Shown: piece by piece, positions 1 through 9,187 of the stretch
Position numbering within the stretch: position 1 is the first letter of the stretch
How the letters are laid out: each line of letters begins with the position of its first letter
Source: Diplocarpon mali
Lineage: Eukaryota > Ascomycota > Leotiomycetes > Helotiales > Drepanopezizaceae
DNA length: 10,653 bases
Direction of reading: 5' to 3'
Assembly: GCA_024741835.1 (NCBI GenBank)
Contig: JAENRP010000678.1
Span: 1 to 10,653 of the forward strand
Position numbers and translations under genes: made by a program
The notes under the pieces: model-generated
Database searches by the model: none
The model's input: only the letters and a program-made list of their open reading frames with translations
Told to the model about the DNA's origin: nothing

Positions 1-309
1 TATAATATAGGTCTACTATATAGTACTATTATACTTTTAAATATACTTTTCCAACCTTTTATATTTACCTAATTAGAATTAGTATATACCTTAAGCTTTG
101 CGCTTATATATTTTATTAGTCTATATCTTACCTTTTATATAATTATTAATCGAAGGTACCTTTTAAATCGCTTAATTACATTCTTATATTAAATTATCAG
201 ATCCTTTAAATTCTGACTAAGTTGCTTAATAATAAAGGCAATATCTGGTCTTATATATACTATAGTATATATAATTACTCTAATATCCTATTAGTACTTC
301 TTTAGATCT

Positions 310-1070
310 CCTCTTTGCTTATTTTTATTAATAGGCTCTAACTTATTATACTTTCCTTTAATTAAAGTATACTTTGGCTTAAAGTTAGGAGTATAAGTAA
401 AGAGTCCTATTTAGTCTAAGATCTTCTTAATATATTACTCTTAGTCTAACTAGAGTTCTTAAGTAGAACGGTTCCTTATAATATAGATGCTAAGGATCTT
501 ATAAATTCCCCTTAGATCCTTAGTATTAAAATATTTCCAAATTGTTATAAAGAACTAATCTAATTAAGTAATTGTTTTCGCAGCTATAGTAATATTATTA
601 ATATATAATAGCAACTTAATTCTACGCTTAGCATAAGTAAATAGATAAGGGTTAGCTAGGCTTTAAACGAATCCCATTTCTACTAAAGTAGAGTTATATA
701 AGAGGTTTTAATCATAAGCTGATTGCTTTAGCCTATAAATACTGCAGAATATATAGAAAGAGTGGCTAGCGCATATAGGAATACTATTAGGTTAGAAGAG
801 AAAAATCCATTCCTTTATAGTCGCTTTAGTAAATGCATTTTTAATATTATACTATTTGCATTTAAGGTCCTTAGCAGCTACTATTACTATAAATATATAA
901 AGGGTATCTATACGAACTATTAGCGCAAATGTATCGAAGTAGTCTTCTCTATACTATTAGGAAAAGCCCTTAGCTATAAGCCTTACTTTATAATATTCTA
1001 AGGTCCTATTTGCATATATCTTAATTATAAAGACCTACTTTATTAATACTAGGTTTATATCCTTTAGCGT
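310..1070 (-). other. copia reverse transcriptase domain (RVT_2-like), catalytically dead
   Basis: Sub-feature of the minus-strand copia pol. Landmarks in order are a VFIIKIYANRTLE-type opening near 1060-1020, RLIAKGFS near 975, DYFDTFA near 930, the first catalytic position with Asn in place of Asp at 846-848, the YRLKQSA segment at about 711-734 and YINNI at 591-605. The YxDD pair has become two AAT codons. The order and content match copia RT and not gypsy RT, which separates this element from the plus-strand one. The boundaries are approximate. Confidence 0.9.
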
Positions 1071-2040
1071 CGGTTCTTCTATTTATATATTATTTATAAT
1101 AAAAGAGCTTATCTCCTCTTAGATTACCTTATTTTATACTACTATATTCTCTAAGTTATTAATAGCTTTATTATATATCTTTAGAAGAGAGATTTTCATT
1201 ATCCCCTTAGCGGCTAAGAATGTATTATCTTTATTAAAGCTCTATTAAAGTTCAAGCTCGTAGATCCTATATACTATTATAGCTTAAATATACTTAGACT
1301 TGCGTTTATTTAAGGTATCTTCCAATTCTAGGTCTCTATTCCTCTTTAAAGGCGTAGGTTCAGCTATAGGTTCTATAGGCTTACTATCTAAGGAACCGCT
1401 TTCTAATAATAGAGGCTTATTATTACTTATACCTATTTTAAGAATATCCTTTACTATAAGTACTTTAATTAAAGGAATAATAATATTCAAGTTATTTTAT
1501 ACTTTAAGTAGTTTGCAAATAATAGGAATAGTCTATTCGGCCTTTAAGCGACTAATAGATCATTAATTAGCAGGTACGCTTAATATACTTAAGCTTAAAG
1601 AGAGGGGTTATTAGTTCGGCTTAATAGTATTACTATTAAGTAGTATACTTTGCGAATCTTTAGATATATAGAGCTTTAAGGATAGCTCTCCTTTATTTTA
1701 AGATTTATTAAACTTAATTACTAAGGATATAATTACTTACTTTAGGTCTAGCATATATACTATCTATTGCTTTATTATCTATTTAATATACTTAATAAAT
1801 ATATACTCTTTACTTTAGTCTATTAGCTTCTTACTCTTTATACTTATAGGCTAGGACTTTAGGCTAATATAAGAGTAGCAAACGCTTTTAAAGATATAGA
1901 TATAGTCTAGGCTTAGCTTTTATTTGAAATATACCTTATATAGCAATATTTAGGTGCTATTAATTATTAGTCTATTACCTATTCTATTTTGCAGGTATGC
2001 GTCTGCTTTAACTGCAAGGTCTTAGAATTCCAGTAGTAGG

Positions 2041-2045
2041 TTAGC
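2041..2045. repeat. target site duplication TTAGC, left copy
   Basis: TTAGC lies immediately before the 5' LTR and is repeated exactly after the 3' LTR at 9459-9463. Removing the element and one copy restores an uninterrupted minus-strand copia integrase frame across the junction (as seen: RTLL, stop, DANLLLEF). Confidence 0.97.
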
Positions 2046-2299
2046 TATTACGGCCGCATCATATGCATATTACGTAAACGGTTATATCACGTATCGAAGT
2101 CAGGTGCACGCTAAGGTAGCAAAGTGGCTGGATCATATGTACGCTAGTAAAGCACCTGTACTTATTCTAAAGGAGCTTTATTAAAGACTCTCTCTTCTTC
2201 TTCATCTTTTCTTCTTAATTATATAGCGTACCTCTTAAGGTAATATAGTTAGCGTTATTCAATTCTCGCCTTTTATACGCTTAAGAGCGAGTCGTAATA
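2046..2299 (+). repeat. 5' LTR of the gypsy element (254 bp)
   Basis: It starts TATTACG and ends CGTAATA. The 3' LTR ends CGTAACA, so the ancestral ends were probably TGTTACG...CGTAACA, a 7-bp inverted repeat with TG/CA termini. It aligns end to end with 9205-9458 without gaps. The outer half keeps more C and G (for example CGGCCGC at 2051-2057) while the half facing the interior is more A+T-rich. A TTTATTAAAG stretch near 2178-2187, followed by a CT-rich tract, is a possible core promoter, but this is weak. Confidence 0.97.
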
Positions 2300-2365
2300 T
2301 AAGAAAAGATCTACTGAACCTCCGCTAAGAAGCTTAATATCTACCCCCTTTAGAATCGTCACTTT

Positions 2366-2432
2366 AAACTGCCTTAAGTAACTCGATCTCTCGATCTCGA
2401 TACTTCTACTACAAACTACCCTAAGCAACTCG
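2366..2432 (+). repeat. 20-bp direct repeat pair in the leader
   Basis: AAACTGCCTTAAGTAACTCG (2366-2385) and AAACTACCCTAAGCAACTCG (2413-2432) start 47 bp apart and differ at three positions, all transitions, consistent with an older duplication later marked by RIP. Confidence 0.75.
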
Positions 2433-2695
2433 TATATAGCGCCTAGATCTTACTAATCTAGTTTTTAAAGAAAGCTAAGTAATAACCTTCGAATATGAGA
2501 TTAGCTTATTTCTTCGACCAACCTACTCTATTTTATAAACGGAAATTCACCTTTAATTTCAATTTAAAAAAAAATTATTCACTATGCCCTTGCTTCGCTA
2601 GCGTAGGCTACTGCCTAAAGCAATATAATAACTTTTCTCTTCTTAACTCTCTCCCTCCCTTACAAATACTCTATACCACTCTTTTTTATTGACCT

Positions 2696-2725
2696 TATAC
2701 TTATCGACAATATACTTATCGACAA
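2696..2725 (+). repeat. 15-bp perfect tandem duplication in the leader
   Basis: TATACTTATCGACAA occurs twice head to tail. A related copy with TATACTCGTCGACAA lies at 3156-3170. The second copy at 2719-2735 and the one at 3164-3180 both continue as TCGACAACTCTCCTTAT. With the solo LTR and one CTTAT removed, the match extends into ACTCTT. Confidence 0.8.
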
Positions 2726-2730
2726 CTCTC

Positions 2731-2735
2731 CTTAT
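2731..2735. repeat. target site duplication CTTAT, left copy (solo LTR)
   Basis: CTTAT directly precedes TGTAACGG and is repeated exactly after CGTTACA at 3043-3047. Confidence 0.93.
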
Positions 2736-2800
2736 TGTAACGGCTGCACCTCCACTTAGTGCAATTACCTAGGAGTACGGCGCTTTAAGGTTTTGCAATC

Positions 2801-2830
2801 TCGATTCGATGCAGGGTTTTCTCGAATCGA
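2801..2830. repeat. perfect 9-bp inverted repeat in the solo LTR
   Basis: TCGATTCGA (2801-2809) and TCGAATCGA (2822-2830) are reverse complements separated by 12 bases, so the segment could form a hairpin or bind a dimeric factor. Its role is unknown. Confidence 0.7.
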
Positions 2831-2896
2831 CCCTAAAGGTGCAAAAGGATATTCTTGCATAATATCACGTAAACGGGCAAAGAGCTTTAAGCTGCT

Positions 2897-2907
2897 TATA
2901 TATATAA
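2897..2907 (+). promoter_or_regulatory. TATA-box-like sequence in the solo LTR
   Basis: TATATATATAA lies near the middle of the 307-bp LTR, where a U3 promoter would be expected, and is followed by a purine-rich then pyrimidine-rich segment. TATA strings are common in this A+T-rich window, so this is only moderately specific. Confidence 0.45.
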
Positions 2908-3042
2908 GGGAGAAGGGTTCTCCTATAGGGAGGGCTCTCTAACTTCTTCGTTTCCTTTATATTAGACCTATAGAATACGCCTTTTGCACTACTTCTTGCT
3001 CCCATACTTGATCTCGCACTTCGGCGGTTCTGTATCGTTACA

Positions 3043-3047
3043 CTTAT
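3043..3047. repeat. target site duplication CTTAT, right copy (solo LTR)
   Basis: Exact repeat of 2731-2735 directly after the CGTTACA end of the solo LTR. Confidence 0.93.
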
Positions 3048-3758
3048 ACTCTTCGATACTCCCCCTTTTCTGCGAAAGCCTTGAATATAACTCGACTCCT
3101 TAAAGACCCCTCCTTGCAAATAAGTTATCGACCTTCTTTATACTCCCCGTCGACCTATACTCGTCGACAACTCTCCTTATACTCTTTAAAGCCCTTTACT
3201 CCTTCCTTTAAAATACTTAGGTATAAAACTAGGAGACCTATACTTATATATATATATAAAGACTTAGTTAGCCTTAGTGGGTTATACTATACTATTAGAG
3301 ACTAAGTCAACTTTAGTAGAGTAATAAGCTTTAAATCCCTAGACCCTACTTCCTTAGATTTGCACTGCACCTTTAGGTAACCTTATTGCAATTCCTAATT
3401 AGTAAAGAGACGTGATCCTAAAGTAAAACCTTCTTTCTTAAGATCTATAAACCTATAATACCTTAATATATACTCTATTAGAAGGCTTTAAGAATGTATA
3501 TAGCTCCGCTTATACTGATCTTCCCTCTTTTAAATAGGTGATTATTTAGCATTAGATCCCTTTAGATTAAATTAGATAATATAAAGAGAGTTAGTACTTA
3601 GGACTTCTAATCTTATACTACTTAAAAGAAGTGAAAGGTTAACCGCACCTCTACTAGGCCTTATTGCTACTAGTTCTCTAGGCCTTATTGCCAACCCCGC
3701 TCTTAGAGATATTCCCCCTCTTAAGCCTACTTAGGAAGCTACCTCCCTTAGTATAGAT

Positions 3759-3785
3759 TTTACTCCTAGGCCTAGATTGCAAGTG
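3759..3785 (+). repeat. nonapeptide-coding repeat, gag copy
   Basis: In the gag frame this 27-bp unit reads FTPRPRLQV and is followed by DFRN, resembling the V-DFLE continuation in the array at 10163-10189. It is one of fifteen copies recognised in the window. Confidence 0.75.
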
Positions 3786-4793
3786 GATTTTCGAAATATC
3801 CTATTATTATCAATTGAAGTTAAGGAAGAAGATACGCTCTCCTTAATAATATCTACCCTTATTATATCGGCCCTTCTCTTCTCAGCTGCTTAGTAGGCCG
3901 AAATCGCAAACCTTATCGGCGCTGCTATAGCTGCCGCTCTTTAAAATAATACTACTGCCCCTTCTTCCTTAAGTGCTAGCCCTTAGAATACTCAGTCCCT
4001 TACCGCCGACTTGCGGCTTCCTTTAGACTACTACCTTTTGATTATTAAACTATTAGTCTTAGCTATCGACCTTTATTAAATTAAGTACCTTTAAACCTAT
4101 TTTAATAACTATTAAGGCGAAATTACTTATAATACTTAGAAGATAGCTATAAAGGTATTTATTTAAAAGTACTTAGGTAATTTCACTTTAGGAAAAGACT
4201 AGATTACTACCTACTTTAAGTATATAATAGGTAAAGTTTAAAATTTGATCTTATAATATATAGATCCTATCTTTATTAGTAAGTTTATATACGCTGCTAA
4301 TATTCTTAAAGTCTTAAATTAAAGGTTCTTTAATTATAATTATATTTAATTCGCTAAGCTTAAATATAGTAGGCTAATTATAGGTTTATTATTATATAAT
4401 AAGTTTTAATTTAAGTTTATTACCCTTATTATAGCTAGTAAGATCGATCAGTCTTACTAGTTCGATAATATCTATAAAAAGGTCTCTTTAACTTTAAAGA
4501 ATGACCTTTAAATAAAGAAGTATAAAATAAATAATAATTATACTACTTTAGATAAGTTCTTAGCTATTGCAGACCGTAAGGCCTATAATATTAAGTAAGA
4601 AGAAGCCTATAACGCTTAATAAGTCGCCCCTACTATCGCATTCTCCCTCTTAAAGGACTGCGTCCTTAGTATACTAAAAAGGGAGTTATAAAGACTTATA
4701 GCTATAGCTACCTCCTTAGCTCCTTGCACTCGTTCCTCCTTGCCAGCGGTCTACTGAAAAGGGTCTGCCAGTCTGAAGCTATTATCTAGTCTT

Positions 4794-4835
4794 TATTATA
4801 ATTGCAAGGCCCTTAGTTATTATACAACGGACTGC
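4794..4835 (+). other. CCHC zinc knuckle of Gag nucleocapsid, two ligands mutated
   Basis: As seen, the frame reads YYNCKALSYYTTDC. The spacing is that of Cx2Cx4Hx4C, with TAT codons (Tyr) at the first Cys and at the His position. Both are one transition away from TGT and CAT. The second and third Cys survive. The family role is binding of genomic RNA during packaging. Confidence 0.88.
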
Positions 4836-4912
4836 CTTAAGCTAAAGAAGCAAGGCGAGTTTATAATAGCTAAAGTTAAAATAGAAAACAACCTACTATT
4901 AGGAAACTGCTA

Positions 4913-6004
4913 AGCTATAGTAAAGACTCTTACTATAATATAGATTATAATTTATAAAAAGACTTAGATTTTGATTCCTGCCTATTAATAGGCGGCCGCT
5001 AGTTCTTAATTCCTATAGAACTAGCTTAAAATAGATCATTTATTAAAATAGTTACTTATATTAATAGTAGAGCTAATATTTTCGGTATTATTAAAATATC
5101 TTTAGCATACTAGCTCTTTTAAAGACTTAAGGTGAAGTTTATTAAACTACTTAAACCGATTACCCCTATTAGCTATAATGGCCTTAAAGGAGAAACCATT
5201 CGATTTGCCGTTTTACTTACCCTTACAATCGATAGGCGACGAATCAACTTCCCTTTCCTAATTATAAGCTTAGAAGCAACCGACGTTTTAATTAGTAGGA
5301 AGTTCCTAAAGCACTATAACCTTAAACAGTCCTATAGAAAGGGGAAAAATAGTATCTCTTAGCTTAAGGATATACCTATTATTCCTTACTTTAATTAATA
5401 TATACTAATCGATCTCTTATAGCTAACTAAACCCCTAATAGCCTAGTAAGATATTGATCGTTAAGCAGCTATAATAGACGCTAAGGACGAAGACCTAAGA
5501 ATAGCCTAAGCCTAGCTCTTAGTGCTAGTAAGCAATACCTTAGATTCTACTTCTAGTCCTAGCCTATAAGTGAAAACCGCAAACTCGAATTCTACTCCTA
5601 GTCCTAGCTTATAAGTGACCTCTTATAAACTTAAGGATAGCAGTTTCTTTAAAGACTTAAAAAGAGATCTGAACTATATAAAGAAGGCCTTGCTAAGAGT
5701 ACTAGACCTCTTACTCCCTCTCCTAATAAAGAGGAACGCTCTTTTAAAGCCGGCTTATTAGATTAGCCTAATCTCAGCCTTAGCAATCGGCGCCCTCTAC
5801 TACTACTTTATAACTAAGGTAAGATAAGCTATATAAACTTAAAAACTAGCGCCTAAAGAGTTTATATTTATAAGTTCTATTTATAATTTAAACTAAGAAA
5901 TCAATCGCCGAGAATCGGTTAGGTAAGCTAAAATTAGCTCCCTTGGCCTTAGTTCGGCGCTATAAGCTAAGTATAAGAGTAACGATAAGCTAATAGATAG
6001 AAGC
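4913..6004 (+). pseudogene. pol: gypsy pol part 1: retropepsin-type protease and PR-RT linker
   Basis: Frame 2. The protease would process Gag-Pol. Its active-site segment reads YINSRANIFGII with NSR at 5063-5071, where the family has DSG; both changes are G-to-A. A stop-free stretch of 76 codons from 5132 holds the rest of the protease, ending in a region (TDVLISRKFLKHYNL) like the C-terminal IIGxxWL-type motif. The linker carries two nonapeptide repeats, then AIGALYYYFI and FISSIYNL, a segment commonly found before RT in fungal gypsy elements. Frame 2 lies one base back relative to gag, consistent with a -1 gag-pol arrangement. The frame moves to 1 somewhere in about 5910-6005. Confidence 0.87.
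5546..5617 (+). repeat. nonapeptide-coding repeat, pair in the protease-RT linker
   Basis: Two 27-bp units at 5546-5572 and 5591-5617 start 45 bp apart. They read STSSPSLxV and STPSPSLxV in the pol frame, where x is a TAA probably derived from CAA. Each is preceded by an Asp or Asn codon. The 18 bases between them keep the frame. Confidence 0.85.
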
Positions 6005-7400
6005 TCCTACCTTAGTATACTAAGTTTAAGAATGTCTTTAGTCGCTAGGCCTTTGATCAACTGCTAAAACCCAGGCTAGGGGTAGATTATAAAATCGAGC
6101 TAATAAGTGAAAATAACTTAATAATCGAACCCTTCTGCCGCCTTATTAATAAATAGCTTTTAAAGGTCAAGAGCTATATTCTTAAGAACTTATATAAAGG
6201 ATTTATCAAAGCTTTAAGTTCCCCTTAGGTAGCCCTAATCCTCTTTATTAGAAAAGCTAATAGCTCCTTACGTTTATATATTGACTATTAGAAACTGAAC
6301 GCTTTAATAAAGAAAGACCCCTATCCGATTCCCTTTATTAATAAGATAATGGCACGCCTATCGAAAGCTTGTATTTTTATAAAAATCGATATATAATAAG
6401 TCTTCTACTATATCTGCATATCAGCTAATACTAAGGACCTAACTACCTTTCGCACGCGTTATAAGACTTATAAATATAAGGTTTTGCTATTCAGGCTGAT
6501 AAATAGGCCTACTACCTTTTAGCAGTTTATTAATAATATTCTCTTTAACTACCTCGACGATTTCTGCTCTACTTACTTAAATAATATTCTAATCTACTTA
6601 GAAAACTCCCTTAATTATAAGATTTATATTAAGAAGATCTTAGGAATTCTCTAATACTATAGCCTTTAAGCAGATATTAAGAAAAGTAAGTTTAAAGTTA
6701 TTAAGACTAGGTTCCTAGGGTTTATAATCAGAGTTTATAGAATTAAAGTAGACCCTAATAAGGTCTTAGTTATTTAAGAGTAGAAATACGCTAAGAACGT
6801 ATATAGCGTATAAAGCTTCCTAGGGTTTTATAACTTCTATTAAAGGTTTATTTAAAGCTATAGTTGTATCTGCCGACCTTTAATAGCTCTTATAGGAAAC
6901 GTTCCTTTTAATTTTAATAATGCTTATAAGGAAGCTTAGGAAGCTCTGCGCTTAAGCCTTTAAACGACTTCGATTTTATACTACTATTACCTTTAGAAGT
7001 AGATAAGGCTTAAGACCGACGCCTCTAATAGCGTAGTTGCTAGTATACTCTCCTAACTCTAAGAAGACGATAACTACTACCTAATTGGGTACTTCTTAAA
7101 GACGATAAATAATATTAAGTTAAATTATCCTATTTATAATAAGGAGCTCCTAGCGATTTTTAAATCGTTCTACTAGTATAAGGCAGAGCTACTTAAGGCT
7201 TAGAAAATAGTATACATATATATAGATCATAAAGCCTTTAAGTACTTTATAATAACTAAGGACTTAATAGCCTAGTAGGCTTACTAAGCGGAGTTCTTCG
7301 CTGATTTCAACTTCCTTATCATATACCGAATAGGTATAACGAATACGCTAGCTAATATACTCTTATATTAAGATTAAGAGCTGACCCTTTTTAAGGCTAG
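6005..7400 (+). pseudogene. pol: gypsy pol part 2: reverse transcriptase and RNase H
   Basis: Frame 1. It converts element RNA to DNA and removes the RNA strand. It opens with the usual FKNVFS and DYKIEL region (6018-6100), then SLRLYIDY, KKDPYPIPFINKIMARLS, KIDI with its Asp intact (6388-6390), FRTRY, RPTTF and the catalytic box read as YLNN at 6574-6585, both Asp codons changed to AAT. Thumb and connection markers include FLGFII and SFLGFYNFY. RNase H follows: TDAS with Asp intact at 7018-7020, YNKELLAI with Glu intact at 7144-7146, IDHKAFKYF with Asp at 7225-7227, and the last Asp changed to Asn at 7354-7356 (TLANIL). Stops are nearly all TAA/TAG. No indel is needed within this stretch. 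Confidence 0.95.
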
Positions 7401-7476
7401 GAAACGAGCTTTATACTACTAGTAGCTCTTACCTAATGATAAGCTTTTTATAAAAGTACTTACTATTAAAGGCGAT

Positions 7477-7548
7477 TCCACTCCTAGGCCCGGCCTATAA
7501 GTAACTTTAGCGCAGATCGATTCCACTCCTAGGCCCGGCCTACGAGTA
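7477..7548 (+). repeat. nonapeptide-coding repeat, pair in the RNase H-integrase spacer
   Basis: Units at 7477-7503 and 7522-7548 start 45 bp apart. They read STPRPGLxV (x = TAA) and STPRPGLRV. Both share TCCACTCCTAGGCCCGGCCT exactly and are the most GC-rich, least RIP-altered copies in the window. Each is preceded by GAT (Asp). Confidence 0.9.
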
Positions 7549-8904
7549 ACGACTATACCAATTGCGCTAATAGAAGCACCTACCGACCTAATGTCTAAGG
7601 TCAAGTATAATATAGCAAACTACTATATTATTAATAAGGTTATTTAAGCTAATAAGACCTCCCTTAAGCTATAGAAGTTCTGAGATAAGGCGTAGAACTA
7701 TAGCCTTAATTATAAACTCAGCTAAGGCAAACTCTTCTTCTAAGGTAGACTTATTATACTATCTCAACCTCCTGAACTGCAAACGGCCCTAATTTATCAT
7801 ATATATAAGCAACCTTACATCGTATATACTAGAATCAGGAAAACAAGACTTCTAATAGGAAGAAAATACTATTAGAAAAGCCTTAGCAGCGACGTTAGCA
7901 CTTATATCTAGAACTATTATTATTTAAGAATAAAAGCTTATTATAATAAGACCTTAAGTTTCCTATAACCTTTGCTAATTCCTAAATAAGCATACTAACA
8001 CTTGATTATAGATTTTATAAAGCTCCCGCTTAATAAACTCGGCTACGACTTTATATTAGTAATAATAGACTAATTATTAAAGAAGGTAGTATCAATCCTA
8101 TGCTATAAGACAGTTGATGCAAAAGGCCTTATAGAGTTGTTTTTAATTTATTAGATACGCCATTTTAGTATGCCTAATTCGATTCTATTAGATAGAGGCG
8201 CCTAATTCGTCTCTACCTTTTAGAAAGAGCTCTATTAGATACTAGGTATAAAGGTCAAGCTAACTATAACTTATAACCCTAATATTAATAGCTAAACTAA
8301 GATTATAAACTAGTACTTAAAATAATGCCTCAGATTATTCTACTTATACTACTAAGATAATTAAAGTCGTCTCTTACCTTTAATAAATATTGCCTAATTG
8401 ACCTTGCCTTATAAATCGCTAGGGCAAATATCCCCTTTCTAAGTGTTAAACAGCTATAAAGCTCGCTCCTCTTGGAATTTAATTAACCTAGAGCCTTTAT
8501 AGATAGCAATCGAGAGATTAAATTGTGAAATAGCACTCTATATAGCTATTAGAGCTTAAAAAGTAGTCCAATTCGCTCAATTATCTCTTTAAGTATAATA
8601 GGCTAAAATGAAACGGCTTGCAGATCTCTACTGCTAGCTAGTTGATTAGACTATAAGAGATAATATGCTAATTAGTATTAAAAATTGGAAACTGGACCGG
8701 CCGAGCTAAAAGCTCTTTAATAAGTAGTATAGCCTAGTAAAAGTACTAAAAAAGCTAAGAGAAAGCTAGAAGCTATAATTGCCAGATTCGCTTTATTCGA
8801 TCTACCTTATTTTCCACTTGCACTTATTACATAATTATATTCCTAACCTCTTACTAAGATAAGTCCAAGAACCTCTTGCCTTAATTAAAGTGCTACTAGA
8901 ATAG

Positions 8905-9066
8905 GAAGAGTAGGAGATAGAAGAAATAATTAGATCTTGTATTTAAGCTAAGAAGCTTGAATATTAGATTAAGTGGAAAGGAGCTAATAAAGACCTTGAA
9001 TAGTACTTATACTCTAATGCTATAACAGCGCTATATGCTATTTAAGATTTCTATTTAAAAAACCCT
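8905..9066 (+). other. chromodomain at the C-terminus of Pol
   Basis: As seen in frame 1, EIEEIIRSCI is followed by AKKLEY, then IKWKGANKDLE, a stop codon where the usual EWYP-type Trp would be, and a C-terminal helix ending DFYLKNP. Chromodomains of chromoviruses bind histone marks (usually methylated H3K9) and bias integration to heterochromatin. A TAG at 8911 lies where the first aromatic-cage residue is usually found. Target preference itself cannot be read from this copy. Confidence 0.9.
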
Positions 9067-9187
9067 TAAGCTAAGGGGCTACTAAGGGTGTTATTAAGCT
9101 AGCTTAGGTTATATAATAATAGAGTTAACGATTATAAGGAACTAGAGGATAATATACTTATAAATACAACTATATAGGTGCAGTTTT

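Larger units (their letters stand above)
1..2045 (-). pseudogene. Ty1/copia-type pol, downstream half (integrase C-terminus, linker, RT, start of RNase H), RIP-degraded
   Basis: Read on the minus strand in one frame (codons whose low coordinate is divisible by 3), this stretch gives an ordered copia polyprotein interrupted almost only by TAA/TAG. Near 1560-2040 is the integrase C-terminal part (as seen: DAYLQNRIGNRLIINST, then YKVYFK, IFKSVCYSYI). A linker with a Pro/Glu/Arg-rich patch follows at 1284-1490. RT spans roughly 1070-310 (EEISSFI, VRLIAKGFS, EDYFDTFA, YRLKQSAYD, LLLYINNIT). RNase H begins below about 300 and is cut by the window edge. The RT aspartates read Asn: the D of the usual LDV/YDI motif at 846-848 and both D of YVDD at 594-599. 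In RNase H the DSD/DAD motif reads NSN. All fit G-to-A changes. No indel was needed to follow the frame. The gene is interrupted at 2041-2045 by the gypsy element and resumes at 9464. Confidence 0.93.
2736..3042. mobile_element. solo LTR of a second gypsy-like element (307 bp)
   Basis: It begins TGTAACG and ends CGTTACA, an exact 7-bp inverted repeat with intact TG/CA ends, and is flanked by the 5-bp duplication CTTAT. No internal region is attached, so it is most simply the product of LTR-LTR recombination. The termini are not RIP-mutated, unlike those of the surrounding element's 5' LTR. Its TATA-like TATATATATAA at 2897-2907 suggests promoter function on the plus strand, so the original element was probably read left to right; that orientation is inference. 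It is a different family from the host LTR but shares ATATCACGTA and ACGTAAACGG with it. Confidence 0.93.
2300..3575 (+). other. untranslated leader of the gypsy element (interrupted by a solo LTR)
   Basis: About 970 bp of leader remain once the 307-bp solo LTR is removed. I see no convincing coding region. The leader is pyrimidine-rich on the plus strand and holds short direct repeats: a 20-bp pair at 2366-2385 and 2413-2432, a 15-bp tandem at 2696-2725, and a motif ending ACTCTCCTTAT at 2719-2735 and 3164-3180. A primer-binding site should start at or just after 2300. The sequence there begins TAAGAAAAGATC, which may be a mutated TGG-type site, but I cannot assign a tRNA. Confidence 0.7.
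3576..4912 (+). pseudogene. gag: gypsy gag (capsid/nucleocapsid), RIP-degraded
   Basis: Gag packages the element RNA in cytoplasmic particles. Frame 3 (codon starts divisible by 3) reads as a capsid-like protein broken by TAA/TAG. An Ala/Ser/Pro-rich N-terminal part includes a twice repeated LGLIA (3654-3691). Then VDFRNILLLLSIEVKEED follows from 3783. A helical, Lys/Tyr-rich capsid region follows (as seen: KYLGNFTLGKD, DPIFISKFIYAANILKVLN, KIDQSY near 4440, DKFLAIADRKAYNIK). A CCHC knuckle lies at 4794-4835. One nonapeptide repeat (as seen FTPRPRLQV) sits at 3759-3785. No ATG marks the start. The ATA codons at 3576 and 3579 could be mutated ATG, so the N-terminus is uncertain. The C-terminus overlaps the start of the pol frame. 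Confidence 0.85.

Noticed and set aside
366..392. Resemblance of a minus-strand segment (FTYTPNFK) to the nonapeptide repeat
   Set aside because: Only about 19 of 27 bases match, and the segment falls where copia RT normally has a TP-containing stretch, so chance or convergence is enough.
1300..1566. Open frame of 88 codons on the plus strand
   Set aside because: It is antisense to the copia linker, which reads in the minus frame and joins recognisable integrase and RT segments.
2300..2317. Primer-binding site directly after the 5' LTR
   Set aside because: The sequence starts TAAGAAAAG, not TGG. A RIP-mutated TGG is possible, but no tRNA 3' end could be matched by eye, so it is not called as a feature.
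2495..3305. Several open frames of 65-84 codons in the leader (2495-2692, 2865-3119 minus, 3081-3305)
   Set aside because: None resembles a known protein. Two overlap the solo LTR or its edge, and the leader is interrupted by that insertion, so they are chance frames.
3365..3400. Weak resemblance of TGCACCTTTAGG...TTGCAATTCC to the start of the solo LTR
   Set aside because: The shared words are short and the spacing differs. No LTR ends or target duplication are present.
7419..7604. Minus-strand open frame of 61 codons containing RPGLGVES twice
   Set aside because: It is the antisense of the repeat pair in the RNase H-integrase spacer. The sense strand is the pol frame.
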